A stretch of DNA of 64,000 bases from Parafrankia irregularis (lineage in GTDB: Bacteria; Actinomycetota; Actinomycetes; Frankiales; Frankiaceae), in the NCBI RefSeq assembly GCF_001536285.1, contig NZ_FAOZ01000007.1, positions 323,360 to 387,359 of the forward strand, written 5' to 3'. The notes under the pieces are model-generated. The model was not told the origin of the DNA, did no database searches, and was given only the letters and a program-made list of their open reading frames with translations. The position numbers and the translations under genes were made by a program. Of this stretch, positions 18,045 through 27,086 are shown piece by piece; position 1 is the stretch's first letter, and each line of letters opens with the position of its first letter.

Positions 18045-18417
18045 TCGCGCGGAGCTCGACAGTCAGCAGGGGTGCGAGCGTGAGGCGCTGGCCGTCGTGC
18101 AGGCGTTCGTGGTGGCGGACCCGCTCCCCGAGCAGGTCGAGGACCCTCGTGGCCTCGTCGTCACGTAGGCCGCTCACGACGAGTTCGGGGTGTCTGTCGA
18201 AGGCGAACAGCCCGATCGTGTAGGCGTAGGCCGGTTCGTCGGGCCCGTCGTCGATTACCGGCTGCACGGCCCACCCGCGGGTGCGCAGTATCTGATCGAG
18301 CAGCGCATCCTGGCTGCCGACCCAGGCGGTGGTGGCGGGGTCGTTGTCCGCCGCGTAGGCCGCCCAGGTCTCGTCGTCGCAGGAGTCGTCGTCGCGTGGT
18401 GGGTGACGGGCAGCCAT
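17752..18417 (-). CDS. DUF4262 family protein
   Basis: A 221-residue protein. The core matches DUF4262: GWAVQPVIDDGPDEPAYAYTIGLFAFDRHPELVVSGL near residues 47-84, then a helical part. The function of the family is unknown. The last 45 residues are Arg/Pro/Gly-rich and unlike the rest, and they lie antisense to the signal-peptide-like frame at 17721; the native C-terminus may have been replaced. The start codon is supported by a GAGGTGAACC-like sequence upstream. Confidence 0.75.
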   Translation of the reverse strand: MAARHPPRDDDSCDDETWAAYAADNDPATTAWVGSQDALLDQILRTRGWAVQPVIDDGPDEPAYAYTIGLFAFDRHPELVVSGLRDDEATRVLDLLGERVRHHERLHDGQRLTLAPLLTVELRAITPFASDQLLLGANSLYRHPDGPAVPGLQAVWADHTGSLPWEPTWAGPTQPLATAPPAGRGIPGSRVWHTAGRSGPRGRRSGRPLRLPPPRPPRELP

Positions 18418-18573
18418 GGGTTCACCTCGGTCCGTGTTGGTGGGTGAACCGTATGCGGGTGGGATCGGGCGTTTCGGCGGCGAGCCGGCTCCGTGACTGT
18501 GGATCTTGGTGGGGTCACGGCGGTTGACGTTCCGACACTGCCGGGGTGCCGGCCGCCGCGGCGGTGTCGCTGT

Positions 18574-19002
18574 TCAGGCGGATTCGGGTGACCCGGTGGA
18601 TTCGAGGTCGAGGGCGAGGCTGTTCATGCAGTAGCGCTGGCCGGTGGGGGCCGGCCCGTCGTCGAAGACGTGGCCGAGGTGGGAGTCGCAGCGTGCGCAG
18701 CGGACCTCGGTGCGGACCATGCCGTGGCTGGTGTCGTCGACGAGGGTGACGGCGTCGGGTGAGACGGGCTGGTAGAAGCTGGGCCAGCCGGAGCCGGAGT
18801 CGTACTTGGTGGCGGAGGTGAACAGCGGTGCGCCGCAGGCTCCGCACTGGTAGGTGCCGTCGGTCTTGTTGTAGGTGTAGGCGCCGCTGAAGGGGGCTTC
18901 GGTGGCGGCCTGGCGCAGGATGGCGTAGCGCTCGGGGCCGAGCAGCTCACGCCATTCGCTGTCGGAGCGGACGACTTTGCTGCTGGTCGGGTTGTCGCTC
19001 AC
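18574..19002 (-). CDS. msrB: Peptide methionine (R)-S-oxide reductase MsrB
   Basis: MsrB repairs oxidised methionine in proteins by reducing the R-sulfoxide. The 142-residue sequence has both zinc CxxC pairs (CGACGAPLF and RCARCDSHLGHVF), the substrate motif SGSGWPSFYQP, and the catalytic Cys in RYCMNSLAL near the C-terminus. The length is standard. It is a stand-alone minus-strand gene close to rbpA, which has a sigma-R-type promoter. MsrB belongs to the sigma-R thiol-stress regulon in some actinomycetes, but I did not find a clear sigma-R motif directly upstream of this copy. Confidence 0.95.
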   Translation of the reverse strand: MSDNPTSSKVVRSDSEWRELLGPERYAILRQAATEAPFSGAYTYNKTDGTYQCGACGAPLFTSATKYDSGSGWPSFYQPVSPDAVTLVDDTSHGMVRTEVRCARCDSHLGHVFDDGPAPTGQRYCMNSLALDLESTGSPESA

Positions 19003-19141
19003 GGGTTGGGTCCTCTCCTGTGCAGGCGGCGCGCGTTCGGTTCCGGGTGCCGGGTCGGGGCACCGGGGGCCGGCGGGCTGGGTGCGGCCATGTTGTCGTG
19101 TGGTCGGCGGTATCGGGTTCGTGCTGGTCGGTTCGTCGTGG

Positions 19142-19558
19142 TCAACGCGGCGGCTGGCCGGTTTGTTCTTGGGTGCGGTGGCGGTCGCGTTCGGTGGTGA
19201 GGGTGGTGGTGGCGAGGGCTGCCCCGCTGCCGGCGGCGAGGGTCATCACGGTGCCGTAGGCGGCTGGGAGCTGGTGGTGGGCGGTGGCGTGGGCGAGGAC
19301 GGCCGTGTCGGCGGTGTCGCTGAGCAGGCCGGCGACGAGCCAGGGTTGGGTCTTTCCGCCGGTGGTGTGGGCGTGGAGCAGGCCGAGGCCGAGGGCGAGG
19401 TCGCGGATGCCGGCGAGGCGTGCGATCCAGGCAATTTTCTCGGCTGTGACACGGTCGACGCCGGCGAGGCGGATGATCGGTACGGGTCTGGTGAGGGCGG
19501 TGAGTCCGACGGCGGAGCGTGCGAGGCTGTTCAGCAGGATCTGGGCCCGGTTCGTCAC
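19142..19558 (-). CDS. Small membrane protein, DUF4267-like
   Basis: About 138 residues, mostly hydrophobic helices. The central motif ARLAGIRDLALGLGLLHA followed by WLVAGLLSDTADTAVLA matches the pattern seen in DUF4267-type membrane proteins. The start chosen at GTG 19558 is preceded by AAAGGA; a GTG at 19603 is also in frame. Function is unknown. It is divergent from rbpA and lies between it and msrB. Confidence 0.65.
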   Translation of the reverse strand: MTNRAQILLNSLARSAVGLTALTRPVPIIRLAGVDRVTAEKIAWIARLAGIRDLALGLGLLHAHTTGGKTQPWLVAGLLSDTADTAVLAHATAHHQLPAAYGTVMTLAAGSGAALATTTLTTERDRHRTQEQTGQPPR

Positions 19559-19629
19559 CCGGCGTGTATCCTTTGCGGTCGAGGGAACACGTAGTGTGAT
19601 CACGATCTCGTTACCTGGCCTTCTGGGGT

Positions 19630-19656
19630 GGGAACGACTTCGCTTGTTCGTACGTT
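19630..19656 (+). promoter_or_regulatory. Sigma-R-type promoter of rbpA
   Basis: GGGAAC (19630-19635), a spacer of exactly 18 bases and GTT (19654-19656) fit the sigma-R/SigH consensus GGGAAT-N18-GTT known from Streptomyces, where rbpA is a sigma-R target. It ends 44 bases before the rbpA start codon. Confidence 0.7.
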
Positions 19657-19700
19657 GGACTCGGTTGAGGTCAACATGCCACGACGCTCTGAGGAGTCAT

Positions 19701-20051
19701 ATGGGCGAGCGCATTCTGCGGGGCAGCCGTCTCGGTGCAGTGTCCTACGAGACTGACCGCAGCACGGAGCTTGCCCCGCGGCAGACAGCGTCGTACGACT
19801 GCCCCAACGGGCACCAGTTCGCCATGCCGTTCGCCGCCGAGGCCGAAGTGCCGTCGGTGTGGGAGTGCAGGGTGTGCGGGTCGCCTTCGGTGATTGTGGA
19901 CGGTGAGCGGCCGGAGCCGAAGAAGAGCAAGCCGCCGCGGACGCACTGGGACATGTTGATGGAGCGTCGTACGACGGACGATCTGGAAGAGGTGCTGGCC
20001 GAGCGGCTGGCGGTGCTGCGGGGCACTGGCGAGGATCGCCGGTCGGCCTGA
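19701..20051 (+). CDS. rbpA: RNA polymerase-binding protein RbpA
   Basis: A 116-residue actinobacterial transcription factor that binds RNA polymerase and the principal sigma factor and stabilises the open complex. The start MGERILRGSRLGAVSYETDR, the core CPNGHQFAMPFAAEAEVPSVWECRVCG (cysteines for zinc) and the basic linker EPKKSKPPRTHWDMLMERR followed by the sigma-interaction helix (LEEVLAERLAVLR) are characteristic. GAGGAG precedes the ATG at good distance. A sigma-R-type promoter lies upstream and a strong hairpin downstream, so it is a monocistronic unit tied to thiol or oxidative stress. Confidence 0.96.
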   Translation: MGERILRGSRLGAVSYETDRSTELAPRQTASYDCPNGHQFAMPFAAEAEVPSVWECRVCGSPSVIVDGERPEPKKSKPPRTHWDMLMERRTTDDLEEVLAERLAVLRGTGEDRRSA

Positions 20052-20096
20052 GCAAGGCTGCCTTCGGTGCCGGGCGCGGCGCCGTTGGGCTTGGTT

Positions 20097-20137
20097 GGCG
20101 AAGGGGTGACAGCGTTTGGCGCTGTCACCCCTTCGCC
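20097..20137. terminator. 18-bp perfect hairpin between rbpA and lnt-ppm
   Basis: GGCGAAGGGGTGACAGCG pairs with its exact complement across a 5-base loop (TTTGG). It lies between two convergent genes, 45 bases after the rbpA stop, and should act in both directions. Confidence 0.85.
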
Positions 20138-20235
20138 ATGTCCGTGGCCTGATGGTGCCCCGGTGTGACGGCTGGTCCCCTGGTGGTGGGGGTCGGGGTT
20201 TCCGGGGCGTTGCGGGCCCCCGGCCCTGATCCGGG

Positions 20236-22863
20236 TCAGGACCGGCCGGCGGGGGTGCTGGTTGCGGACGGCCCGGTTTCGGCGGTGCTGTCGGTGGGTG
20301 TGGGGGTGCTCGTCGTGGGGGCGGGATCGCCGGGGGGTGCTGGTGCGGGGATCGTGGTGGTGGAGGGTGTGTGTGGGGTGCGTGTGGCGGCGGGTCCGCG
20401 GCGGCGGGAGGACAGTGCCCACCAGCCGACGCGCCAGAATCCTTCGGCGACGATCGAGCGGTTCATCTTGGAGGCGCCGCGTTCGCGTTCGACGAAGTCG
20501 ATGGGGACTTCGATGACGCGGAAGCCGGACTGCCAGGCGCGCCAGGCGAGGTCGACCTGGAAGCAGTAGCCCTGGGAGGCGACGAGGGTGAGGTCGCGGG
20601 CGCGCAGTACGTCGGCGCGGTAGGCGCGGAATCCCGCGGTGGCGTCGCGGAGGGGGACGCCGAGGGCCGCGCGGACGTAGGCGTTGGCGCCGCGGGAGAG
20701 GACCAGCCGGCTGCGTGGCCAGTTGTGGACGGTGCCGCCGGGGATCCAGCGGGATCCGATGGCGAGGTCGGCGCCGGTGAGGGCGTCGAGCAGGCGGGGT
20801 AGCTGTTCGGGCTGGTGGGAGCCGTCGGCGTCCATTTCGACGATGATGTCGTAGCCGTGTTGGAGCGCCCAGGTGAAGCCGGCGATGTAGGCGGAGCCGA
20901 GGCCGGATTTGCCGGCGCGGTGCAGGACGTGGATGTGGCTGTCGGCGGCGGCGAGTTCGTCGGCGATGTCGCCGGTGCCGTCGGGGCTGGCGTCGTCGAT
21001 GACGAGCAGGTCGACCGCGGGGTTCGCCGTGCGCAGGCGGCGGGCGGTGTCCGGCAGGTTGTCCCGTTCGTTGTAGGTCGGGACGCAGACGACGACGCGG
21101 GTGGCTTCCACGCCTCTCCTTTTCTGGTCGGTTCCGGTCGGGGTGGTGTCGTGGTCGTGCGGGGTGGTGCGGCGGCTGCGGAGCAGGGCGCCGAGCATGG
21201 CGATCACCGCGAGGGCGGTGAGGGCCATCTCCGGGACGATACCGAGCCGGGTGGCGAGGGTGTGTGTGGTGCGTAGCGGAAGCTGCGCGGTCAGTACGCC
21301 CGGTTCGTACAGGCCTGTCTGGGACAGGATGGTGCCGTCGGGGGCGATGATGGCGCTTTGGCCGCTGGTGGAGACCTGGACGGTGGCGCGGCCGTGTTCG
21401 ACGGCGCGCAGGCGGCTCATCGCGAGCTGTTGTTCGCTTTCGCCCTTGCGGCCGAAGGAGGCGTTGTTGGTCTGGATGACGAGGAGTTCGGCGCCGCGGT
21501 TGACGTTGTCGCGGACGAGCCCGTCGTAGGCGACTTCGAAGCAGATGACGTCGCCGATGGTGGTGCCGGCGACGGGCAGGGCGCCGTGGCTGGTGCCGGC
21601 GAGGAAGTCGTTGGGCATCTCGTCGGCGAAGCGGGTGATGAGTTTTTCCAGCAGGGCCCGGCCGGGGAGGTATTCGGCGAACGGGACGGGGTGGCGTTTG
21701 ACGTACATGTCGCCGGTGGGGCCGGCGGTGGTCCAGATGAGTCCGGCGTTGCGGACGTGCCGGTCGCCGGGGCCGTCGAGGACGGCGCCGACGAGCAGTG
21801 GGGCGCGGGCGACGGTGGCGGCGTGGGTGAGGGCGGTGGCGGCGTCCGGGTCGGTGAGGGGATCGAGGTCGGAGGAGTTCTCGGGCCACAGGACGAGGTC
21901 GGGCTGGGGGGTGGTGCCGGCGCGGACGGCGGCGGCGAGGTTCTCGGTGCCCTGGACGTGGTTGGTGGTGACCTGCATGGCTCGGCCGAGGGCGTGGTAG
22001 CCGCCTGCTTCGGGGACGTCGCCCTGGATGGCGGCGACCTGCAGGGTGCCGTGTTGGGCCGCGGTGGGTAGGGGGACGGCGAGTCCGGCGAGGGTGAGGG
22101 CGCCGGCTGTGGCGGCGGTCGCGGTGAGGGCGAGGGTGGGTCGGCGTGCGCCGTGCGGGGGTGTGGGGTGGCTGGGTGTGGGGTGAGGGTGCCGTCGCCG
22201 GGCCCAGGCCGGTGCCTGGGTGTGGAGGTGGATGGCGGTGGTGGCGAGCAGGGCGGCGGTGGCGGCGACGGCGAAGGTGACCAGGGGGGCGCCGCCGAGG
22301 GCGGCGAGGCCGGTGTAGGGGCTGTCGGGCTGGCTGAAGGCGAGCCGGCCCCAGGGGAAGCCTCCGAAGGGTGCGCGGCCGCGGAGGGCTTCCTGGGCGA
22401 CCCAGGCGGCGCCGGTCCACAGCGGGGCGGCGGGTAGCCGCCAGGCGAGGGTGGTCGCGGGGGCGATGACGGCGAGGATGGCGGCTTCGGCGGTGGACAG
22501 GACGATCCAGCCGTCGGCGCCGACGAAGGAGACGAAGCGCAGCAGGGGTAGCAGGAAGCCGAGGGAGAACAGCAGGCCGAGTCCGCAGGAGGTGCGGAGG
22601 CGGCGGCCGCGGACGGTGAGGGTGAGGACGGCGACGGCGACGGGGGCCAGGGGCCACCAGCCGATGGGGGGGAAGGCGGTGTAGAGCAGCAGGCCGGCGA
22701 GGGTGGCCAGGGCGGGCCGGGTGAGGCGGCGCCTGGTGGTGTGTAGGCGGCGCGCGGCGGTGCTGGTGGGCTGCTGGGGTTTCCGGGTGGTCGCCGGGGG
22801 TGTGGGGGGCGCGCCTGCCGTGGCCGGGTCGTGCGGGGGTGGTGTGGCGGGCGCGTGGGTCAC
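20236..22863 (-). CDS. Fused apolipoprotein N-acyltransferase / polyprenol-phosphate mannosyltransferase (Lnt-Ppm)
   Basis: An 875-residue two-enzyme protein. Residues about 45-250 are membrane helices, then a carbon-nitrogen-hydrolase domain with the Lnt triad visible as WPENSS (Glu), VKRHPVPFAEYLPGR (Lys) and GDVICFEVAYD (Cys), and a further helix near 545. From about 590 a GT2 glycosyltransferase follows: VVVCVPTYNERDNLP, LLVIDDASPDGT, VEMDADGSHQPE, FVERERGASKMN, which makes polyprenyl-phosphomannose. So one protein N-acylates lipoproteins at the membrane and supplies the mannose donor for protein and glycolipid mannosylation. The same fusion is known as Ppm1 of Mycobacterium tuberculosis. 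The tail is Pro/Thr-rich. No Shine-Dalgarno is obvious. Confidence 0.93.
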   Translation of the reverse strand: MTHAPATPPPHDPATAGAPPTPPATTRKPQQPTSTAARRLHTTRRRLTRPALATLAGLLLYTAFPPIGWWPLAPVAVAVLTLTVRGRRLRTSCGLGLLFSLGFLLPLLRFVSFVGADGWIVLSTAEAAILAVIAPATTLAWRLPAAPLWTGAAWVAQEALRGRAPFGGFPWGRLAFSQPDSPYTGLAALGGAPLVTFAVAATAALLATTAIHLHTQAPAWARRRHPHPTPSHPTPPHGARRPTLALTATAATAGALTLAGLAVPLPTAAQHGTLQVAAIQGDVPEAGGYHALGRAMQVTTNHVQGTENLAAAVRAGTTPQPDLVLWPENSSDLDPLTDPDAATALTHAATVARAPLLVGAVLDGPGDRHVRNAGLIWTTAGPTGDMYVKRHPVPFAEYLPGRALLEKLITRFADEMPNDFLAGTSHGALPVAGTTIGDVICFEVAYDGLVRDNVNRGAELLVIQTNNASFGRKGESEQQLAMSRLRAVEHGRATVQVSTSGQSAIIAPDGTILSQTGLYEPGVLTAQLPLRTTHTLATRLGIVPEMALTALAVIAMLGALLRSRRTTPHDHDTTPTGTDQKRRGVEATRVVVCVPTYNERDNLPDTARRLRTANPAVDLLVIDDASPDGTGDIADELAAADSHIHVLHRAGKSGLGSAYIAGFTWALQHGYDIIVEMDADGSHQPEQLPRLLDALTGADLAIGSRWIPGGTVHNWPRSRLVLSRGANAYVRAALGVPLRDATAGFRAYRADVLRARDLTLVASQGYCFQVDLAWRAWQSGFRVIEVPIDFVERERGASKMNRSIVAEGFWRVGWWALSSRRRGPAATRTPHTPSTTTIPAPAPPGDPAPTTSTPTPTDSTAETGPSATSTPAGRS

Positions 22864-23307
22864 CGGTCCAGTGTCCGGTACGCGGGCGGGGTCGGGTAGC
22901 CCGGGCTGTGTGCTGTCCGTCGTGGGTGGTCGGCTGCGGGTCTGGTTGTGGGTTCGGTTTCAGGCCTGGTGGTGGGTGGTGTAAAGGGTTCGGTGCCCTT
23001 CCCTGGCCGCGGTGGTGGCGGTGTCTGGACCACGTTGGGACTACCTGGAGGTTTTCGGGTCGGGGTGGGGTGCTTCCGTGGGTGGGACGTGTGTGGTCGA
23101 ATCTCGCGGTGCCCCGGTGTCGGGGTGTGCCGCGGGTGTCTGGTCTGGTGCCGTGTGGGCCGGCGGGGGGTGGGGTTCCGGACCGTTCGTTAGACAACGG
23201 TGCTGGCGTGGCCGGGTGCGGTGTGCGCGGTGCCGGTCCGAAGGACGGTCCGGATCCCGGCTGCCTGGATGCTGCGAGCTGGTGTGGTTCCCGGTTCGGT
23301 GGGCGGG
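22864..23307. other. Intergenic region between the amidohydrolase and lnt-ppm
   Basis: About 0.44 kb, strongly G-biased on the plus strand, with no recognised gene. Short inverted repeats occur near 23170-23200 and 23230-23260. It presumably contains the lnt-ppm promoter. Confidence 0.4.
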
Positions 23308-24912
23308 TCAGAGCTGGTCGTGGATGATCTGCCCGCGCAGGACGGTGCGCAGGCAGGTCGGGCGGGTGTGGGCGGCCCAGGCCAGTGGGTCGGTGCCGGG
23401 CGGTGGTGGCTTGAGGTCCCAGACGGCGAAGGTCGCGGGGGCGCCGGTGGTGAGCTGACCGGAGCCGTCGGTGTCGGCGCGGGCGGCCTGCCAGCCGCCG
23501 CGGGTGGCGGCGCTGAACGCCGCGGCGGGGCTGATCCTGGATGTGGCGATGTGGTGGTGGGTGGCGGCGTGCACGGCGCCCCAGGGGTCGAGCGGGGTCA
23601 CGGGGCTGTCGGAGGACAGGGCGAGGGTGACACCGGCGGCGGTGAAGGCGGCGAACGGGTTCATCAGTGCGGCTCGGGTGGCGCCGAGGCGGGTGGTGTA
23701 GAGCCCGTCGGGGCCGCCGTAGCGGGCGTCGAAGGCGGGTTGGACGCTGGCGACGAGGCCGAGGCGTGCCATGGTGTGGATCTGGTCGGGGTGGGCGAGC
23801 TCGGCGTGTTCGACGCGATGGCCGGCGGCGGCGATGGTGGCGGTGCCGAGCTGGTCGGCGGCGGCGTGTAGTCCGGCCAGGACGAGGTCGAGGGCGGCGT
23901 CGCCGATGGCGTGGAAGCCGGTCTGCAGGCCGGCGTGGGTGGCGTCGCGGACGATGTCGCGGATGTCGTCGGCGTCGCGGTGGCGTTGGCCGCTGTGGGC
24001 GGGCTGGTCGTGGTACGGGCTGCGCAGGGCGGCGGTGTGGGAGCCCAGGGAGCCGTCGACGAACAGGTCGCCGCCGTAGCCGACGGGTCCCAGGCCGGGT
24101 TCGGCGGTGAGGGTGAGGGCGGTGGGCAGGTCACCGGCCCAGTAGCCGTGGATGGCGGGGCCGGTTTCGTCGCGGGCGAGGGTGAGCAGGTCGGCGAGGT
24201 CGTCGGCGCTGGAGACCTCGGGGCCGGCCATCTCGTGCAGGGCGGCGATGCCCAGGGCGGCGGCGTGGGTGCGGACGCGGCGGGCGGCGTCGAGGCGGGT
24301 GGTGCGGGGCAGGTCGTGGTAGGCGGTGGTGCGGGCGCGGTGGTGGGCTTCGTCGCGGCACAGGCCGTCGCCGAGCCAGCCCGGTGCCTGGTCGGCGCCG
24401 GAGCGGTGGGCCAGGGTCGGGGAGATGACGGCGGTGTGGCCGTCGGCGCGGGCGAGGTAGACGTCGACGGGTCCGGCGGCGCGGGCGATTTCGGTGGCGG
24501 TGGGTGGGCGTTGCTGTGGCCAGCGGGTCTCGTCCCAGCCGGTGCCCAGCAGTGGTCGGCCGGGTCGTCGCCGGGCGGCGCGGGTGAGCTGGTCGAGGGC
24601 GTCGGTGAGGGTGGGGGCGTCGGTGAGGTCGACGCCGTCGAGGGCGAGCCCGGTGGCGGTGGTGTGGATGTGGGCGTCGACGAACGCGGGGGTGATGGTG
24701 GCGCCGTGCAGGTCGATGGTGGTGTCGACGGTGCCGGGTGGGTGCTCGTCGGCGGTGCCGATCCAGGTGATGGTGGCGTCGTCGACGAGGAGTGCGGTGC
24801 GCTGGGTGTGGGCGTGGCTGTGGGGGGCGAGCAGGTGGGCGTGCCGGTAGAGCACACGTGTGGGACGTGTGGGTGTGTGGTGTGGCTGGTGGTGGGTGGG
24901 GTGTGTGCTCAC
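23308..24912 (-). CDS. Amidohydrolase (YtcJ-like metal-dependent hydrolase)
   Basis: A 534-residue amidohydrolase-superfamily protein of the amidohydrolase-3/YtcJ group. Seen are the metal-binding FVDAHIHTT, GTGWDETRWPQ, LFVDGSLGSHTAALRSPY, TGFHAIGDAALDLVLAGL, GHRVEHAE and LSSDSPVTPLDPWGAVHAA. It should hydrolyse an amide or related bond; the substrate is unknown. It begins 28 bases after the Lrp-type regulator on the same strand, so the two are probably one operon and the regulator may sense its substrate or product. Confidence 0.9.
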   Translation of the reverse strand: MSTHPTHHQPHHTPTRPTRVLYRHAHLLAPHSHAHTQRTALLVDDATITWIGTADEHPPGTVDTTIDLHGATITPAFVDAHIHTTATGLALDGVDLTDAPTLTDALDQLTRAARRRPGRPLLGTGWDETRWPQQRPPTATEIARAAGPVDVYLARADGHTAVISPTLAHRSGADQAPGWLGDGLCRDEAHHRARTTAYHDLPRTTRLDAARRVRTHAAALGIAALHEMAGPEVSSADDLADLLTLARDETGPAIHGYWAGDLPTALTLTAEPGLGPVGYGGDLFVDGSLGSHTAALRSPYHDQPAHSGQRHRDADDIRDIVRDATHAGLQTGFHAIGDAALDLVLAGLHAAADQLGTATIAAAGHRVEHAELAHPDQIHTMARLGLVASVQPAFDARYGGPDGLYTTRLGATRAALMNPFAAFTAAGVTLALSSDSPVTPLDPWGAVHAATHHHIATSRISPAAAFSAATRGGWQAARADTDGSGQLTTGAPATFAVWDLKPPPPGTDPLAWAAHTRPTCLRTVLRGQIIHDQL

Positions 24913-24940
24913 CGTGCCCAGGGTGGCCTAGCCCGTCCCG

Positions 24941-25402
24941 TCACAGGTTCGGGGGGCGCCCTTCGTAGGGGGTGGAGAGCACGACCATGGTGCGGGTCGA
25001 CACGTTGGCCGCGGCGCGGATCTCCTGCAGGAGCGCTTCGAGGGCGGCGGGGTCGGAGACGCGGACCTTGAGCAGGTAGCTCTCCTCCCCCGCGACGCTG
25101 TAGCAGGCCTCGATGGCGGGCAGGTGGGTGAGCCGGTCGGGTGCGTCGTCGGGCTGGCTGGGGTCGATCTCCTTGATGGAGACGAACGCGGTGAGTGCCA
25201 GGCCGACCTGGGATGGGTCGACGAGGGCGACGTAGGACGTGATGACGCCGCGCTGCTCCAGGCGACGGACCCGCTGGTGCACGGCGGACACCGACAGGCC
25301 GGTGGCGCGACCGAGGTCGGTGAAGCTCATCCGGCCGTCGCGGCACAGCAGTTGCACGATCTGACGGTCTAGATCCTCCAACACGTTCCGGAGGTTATGC
25401 AC
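24941..25402 (-). CDS. Lrp/AsnC-family transcriptional regulator
   Basis: A 153-residue protein with the family layout: N-terminal HTH (LEDLDRQIVQLLCRDGRMSFTDLGRATGLSVSAVHQRVRRLEQRGVI) and C-terminal RAM ligand domain (ALTAFVSIKEIDP, CYSVAGEESYLLKVRVSD, NVSTRTMVVLSTPYE). It should bind DNA as an octamer or dimer and respond to an amino acid. The open frame runs far upstream (to 25645) but that part is Pro/His-rich and non-coding; GTG 25402 or GTG 25384 is the real start. It sits just before the amidohydrolase gene. Confidence 0.92.
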   Translation of the reverse strand: MHNLRNVLEDLDRQIVQLLCRDGRMSFTDLGRATGLSVSAVHQRVRRLEQRGVITSYVALVDPSQVGLALTAFVSIKEIDPSQPDDAPDRLTHLPAIEACYSVAGEESYLLKVRVSDPAALEALLQEIRAAANVSTRTMVVLSTPYEGRPPNL

Positions 25403-25680
25403 AGAACGGCCGGTCGTGACGGGAGTTTCTGGTCCCGTCGGGACTTTGTGTGGCGGGTGGGGGTGTCGCGGCGGAGGTTCCGGTGACGGATGGTGATCTT
25501 CTCGGTGCGTGGTGTGGATGATGGTTCGGTGTCGGTGTGGCGGAGGGTCGGGGTCTGGTGCGGGTCCGGTGCTGGTGGGAGGGGTGCTGGTGGGAGGGGC
25601 CGTTGGCTGGTTGGGGGTGGTGGGGTTGGGCTGTCGGCAGGGCATGCCAGTCTGACAAGATGACCATCGTGGAGGTTCCG

Positions 25681-26673
25681 ATGGGTGAATTCGGGGTGTC
25701 CGGCGGTGGTGAGCGGCTGCTGCTCGCGGACACCCCGTCGTTGTATTTCCGTGCCTTTCACGGGGTGCCGCGGTCGGTGCGGGCGCCGGACGGGACGGCG
25801 GTGAACGCGGTGCGGGGGCTGCTGGATGTGCTGGCCCGGCAGATCGTCGAGCTGCGGCCGCGGCGGCTGGTGTGCTGTTTCGACGCGGACTGGCGTCCGG
25901 CGTTTCGGGTGGCGCTGATCGCGTCGTACAAGGCGCATCGGGTGGCCGATCCGGTGCCGGCTCCGGTCGCTGTGTCCCCGGTGGCGGATGCCGGTGGTGT
26001 GGCGGAGGAGGTGCCCGATGAGCTGGAGGCGCAGCTGCCGGTGATCGATGCGGTGCTCGCGGCGTTCGGGATCGCGCGGGCGGAGGCGGCGGGGTTCGAG
26101 GCCGATGATGTGATCGCGACGTTGGCGACCCGGCACAGCGTGGGCCGGGTGGGTCCGGTGGACATCCTGACCGGGGACCGGGACCTGTTCCAGCTGGTGT
26201 GTGACGACGCCGGGGTGGCGGTGCGGTACGCGGTGGAGAAGTTCGCGCTGGTGGATGAGGCGTCGGTCAGCGCCCGGTATGGGATCCCGGGCCGGGCGTA
26301 CGCGGATTTCGCGGTGCTGCGGGGTGATCCCAGTGATGGGCTGCCCGGGGTGGCGGGGATCGGTGCGAAGACGGCCGCGGCGCTGCTGGTGCGGTTCGGG
26401 TCGTTGTCCGCGGCGTTGGCGGCGTTGGACGCGGGGGTGGTCGAGGGCTTCCCGGCGCGGGCGGCGGCGCGGCTGCATGCGGCGCGGGACTACCTGGCGG
26501 CGGCGGTCGGGGTGGTGGCGGTGGTGCGGGATGTGCCGCTGGGGGCGGTGTCGGGGGTGTTGCCGGCGGCTCCGGTGGATCCGGTGGGGTTGGCGGAGCT
26601 GACCGCGCGGTACGGCCTGGCCGGGTCGGTGGGGCGGTTGACGGCGGCGCTGGCGGCCGTCGCCCCCGCCTAG
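25681..26673 (+). CDS. 5'-3' exonuclease (flap endonuclease-like)
   Basis: A 330-residue stand-alone 5' nuclease of the DNA polymerase I N-domain/T5 exonuclease type. Metal-ligand motifs are LLLADTPSLYFRAFHG, LVCCFDADWRPAFR, YKAHR, EADDVIATLA, ILTGDRDLFQLV and the helix-hairpin-helix DPSDGLPGVAGIGAKTAAALL. It should trim 5' flaps and RNA primers. GGAGG at 25671-25675 fixes the ATG at 25681; an ATG at 25660 is less well placed. It is divergent from the Lrp gene. Confidence 0.94.
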   Translation: MGEFGVSGGGERLLLADTPSLYFRAFHGVPRSVRAPDGTAVNAVRGLLDVLARQIVELRPRRLVCCFDADWRPAFRVALIASYKAHRVADPVPAPVAVSPVADAGGVAEEVPDELEAQLPVIDAVLAAFGIARAEAAGFEADDVIATLATRHSVGRVGPVDILTGDRDLFQLVCDDAGVAVRYAVEKFALVDEASVSARYGIPGRAYADFAVLRGDPSDGLPGVAGIGAKTAAALLVRFGSLSAALAALDAGVVEGFPARAAARLHAARDYLAAAVGVVAVVRDVPLGAVSGVLPAAPVDPVGLAELTARYGLAGSVGRLTAALAAVAPA

Positions 26674-27086
26674 GCCATCTGTAACGGGCGCCTGGCGGCC
26701 GTCGGAGGCCGGGTGGGGGGCGTGTGCGGCGCCGGGCCGGGGGTGTGGGGAGCGTCACGGTGAGCGCCGCTGGGGTGCCACTGGGGTGCCGCTGGGGACA
26801 TCCGGGATCGTCCGCGCTCACGCGGAGGGGGTCTGCGGGGGTCTGGTCCGGTCCGGCAGGGTGGAGGTGTTGCTGCGGACCGTGACGTGAGGGCGGTGTG
26901 GGTGGATCGGTGCGGGCCGCCGGCACGGCCGAACCGGCAGTGACGGTAGGTTGCCCCTCATCTGACAGCGTGGGTGTACACGCAGGTGACCGATGGGTTC
27001 GTTCGTCGACGGTCCGGGGTCGCCTACTGTTGCGCACCGAAGGCCCCGCGTGGGCGTCGGGTGCGGGTGAGGGTGGAGGTGACCTG
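26674..27086. other. Leader region of the lipid operon
   Basis: About 0.4 kb before the four-gene operon. It holds three imperfect direct repeats of CTGGGGTGCC or close variants (about 26768-26800). TTGCCC at about 26951 followed at 18-base spacing by TGTACA is a possible promoter. No gene was recognised. Confidence 0.35.

Noticed and set aside
19745-23197. Very long minus-strand open frame (1150 codons)
   Set aside because: It is Arg/Pro/His-rich without domains and lies over the well-supported Lnt-Ppm gene and rbpA in another frame; the openness is a by-product of high GC.
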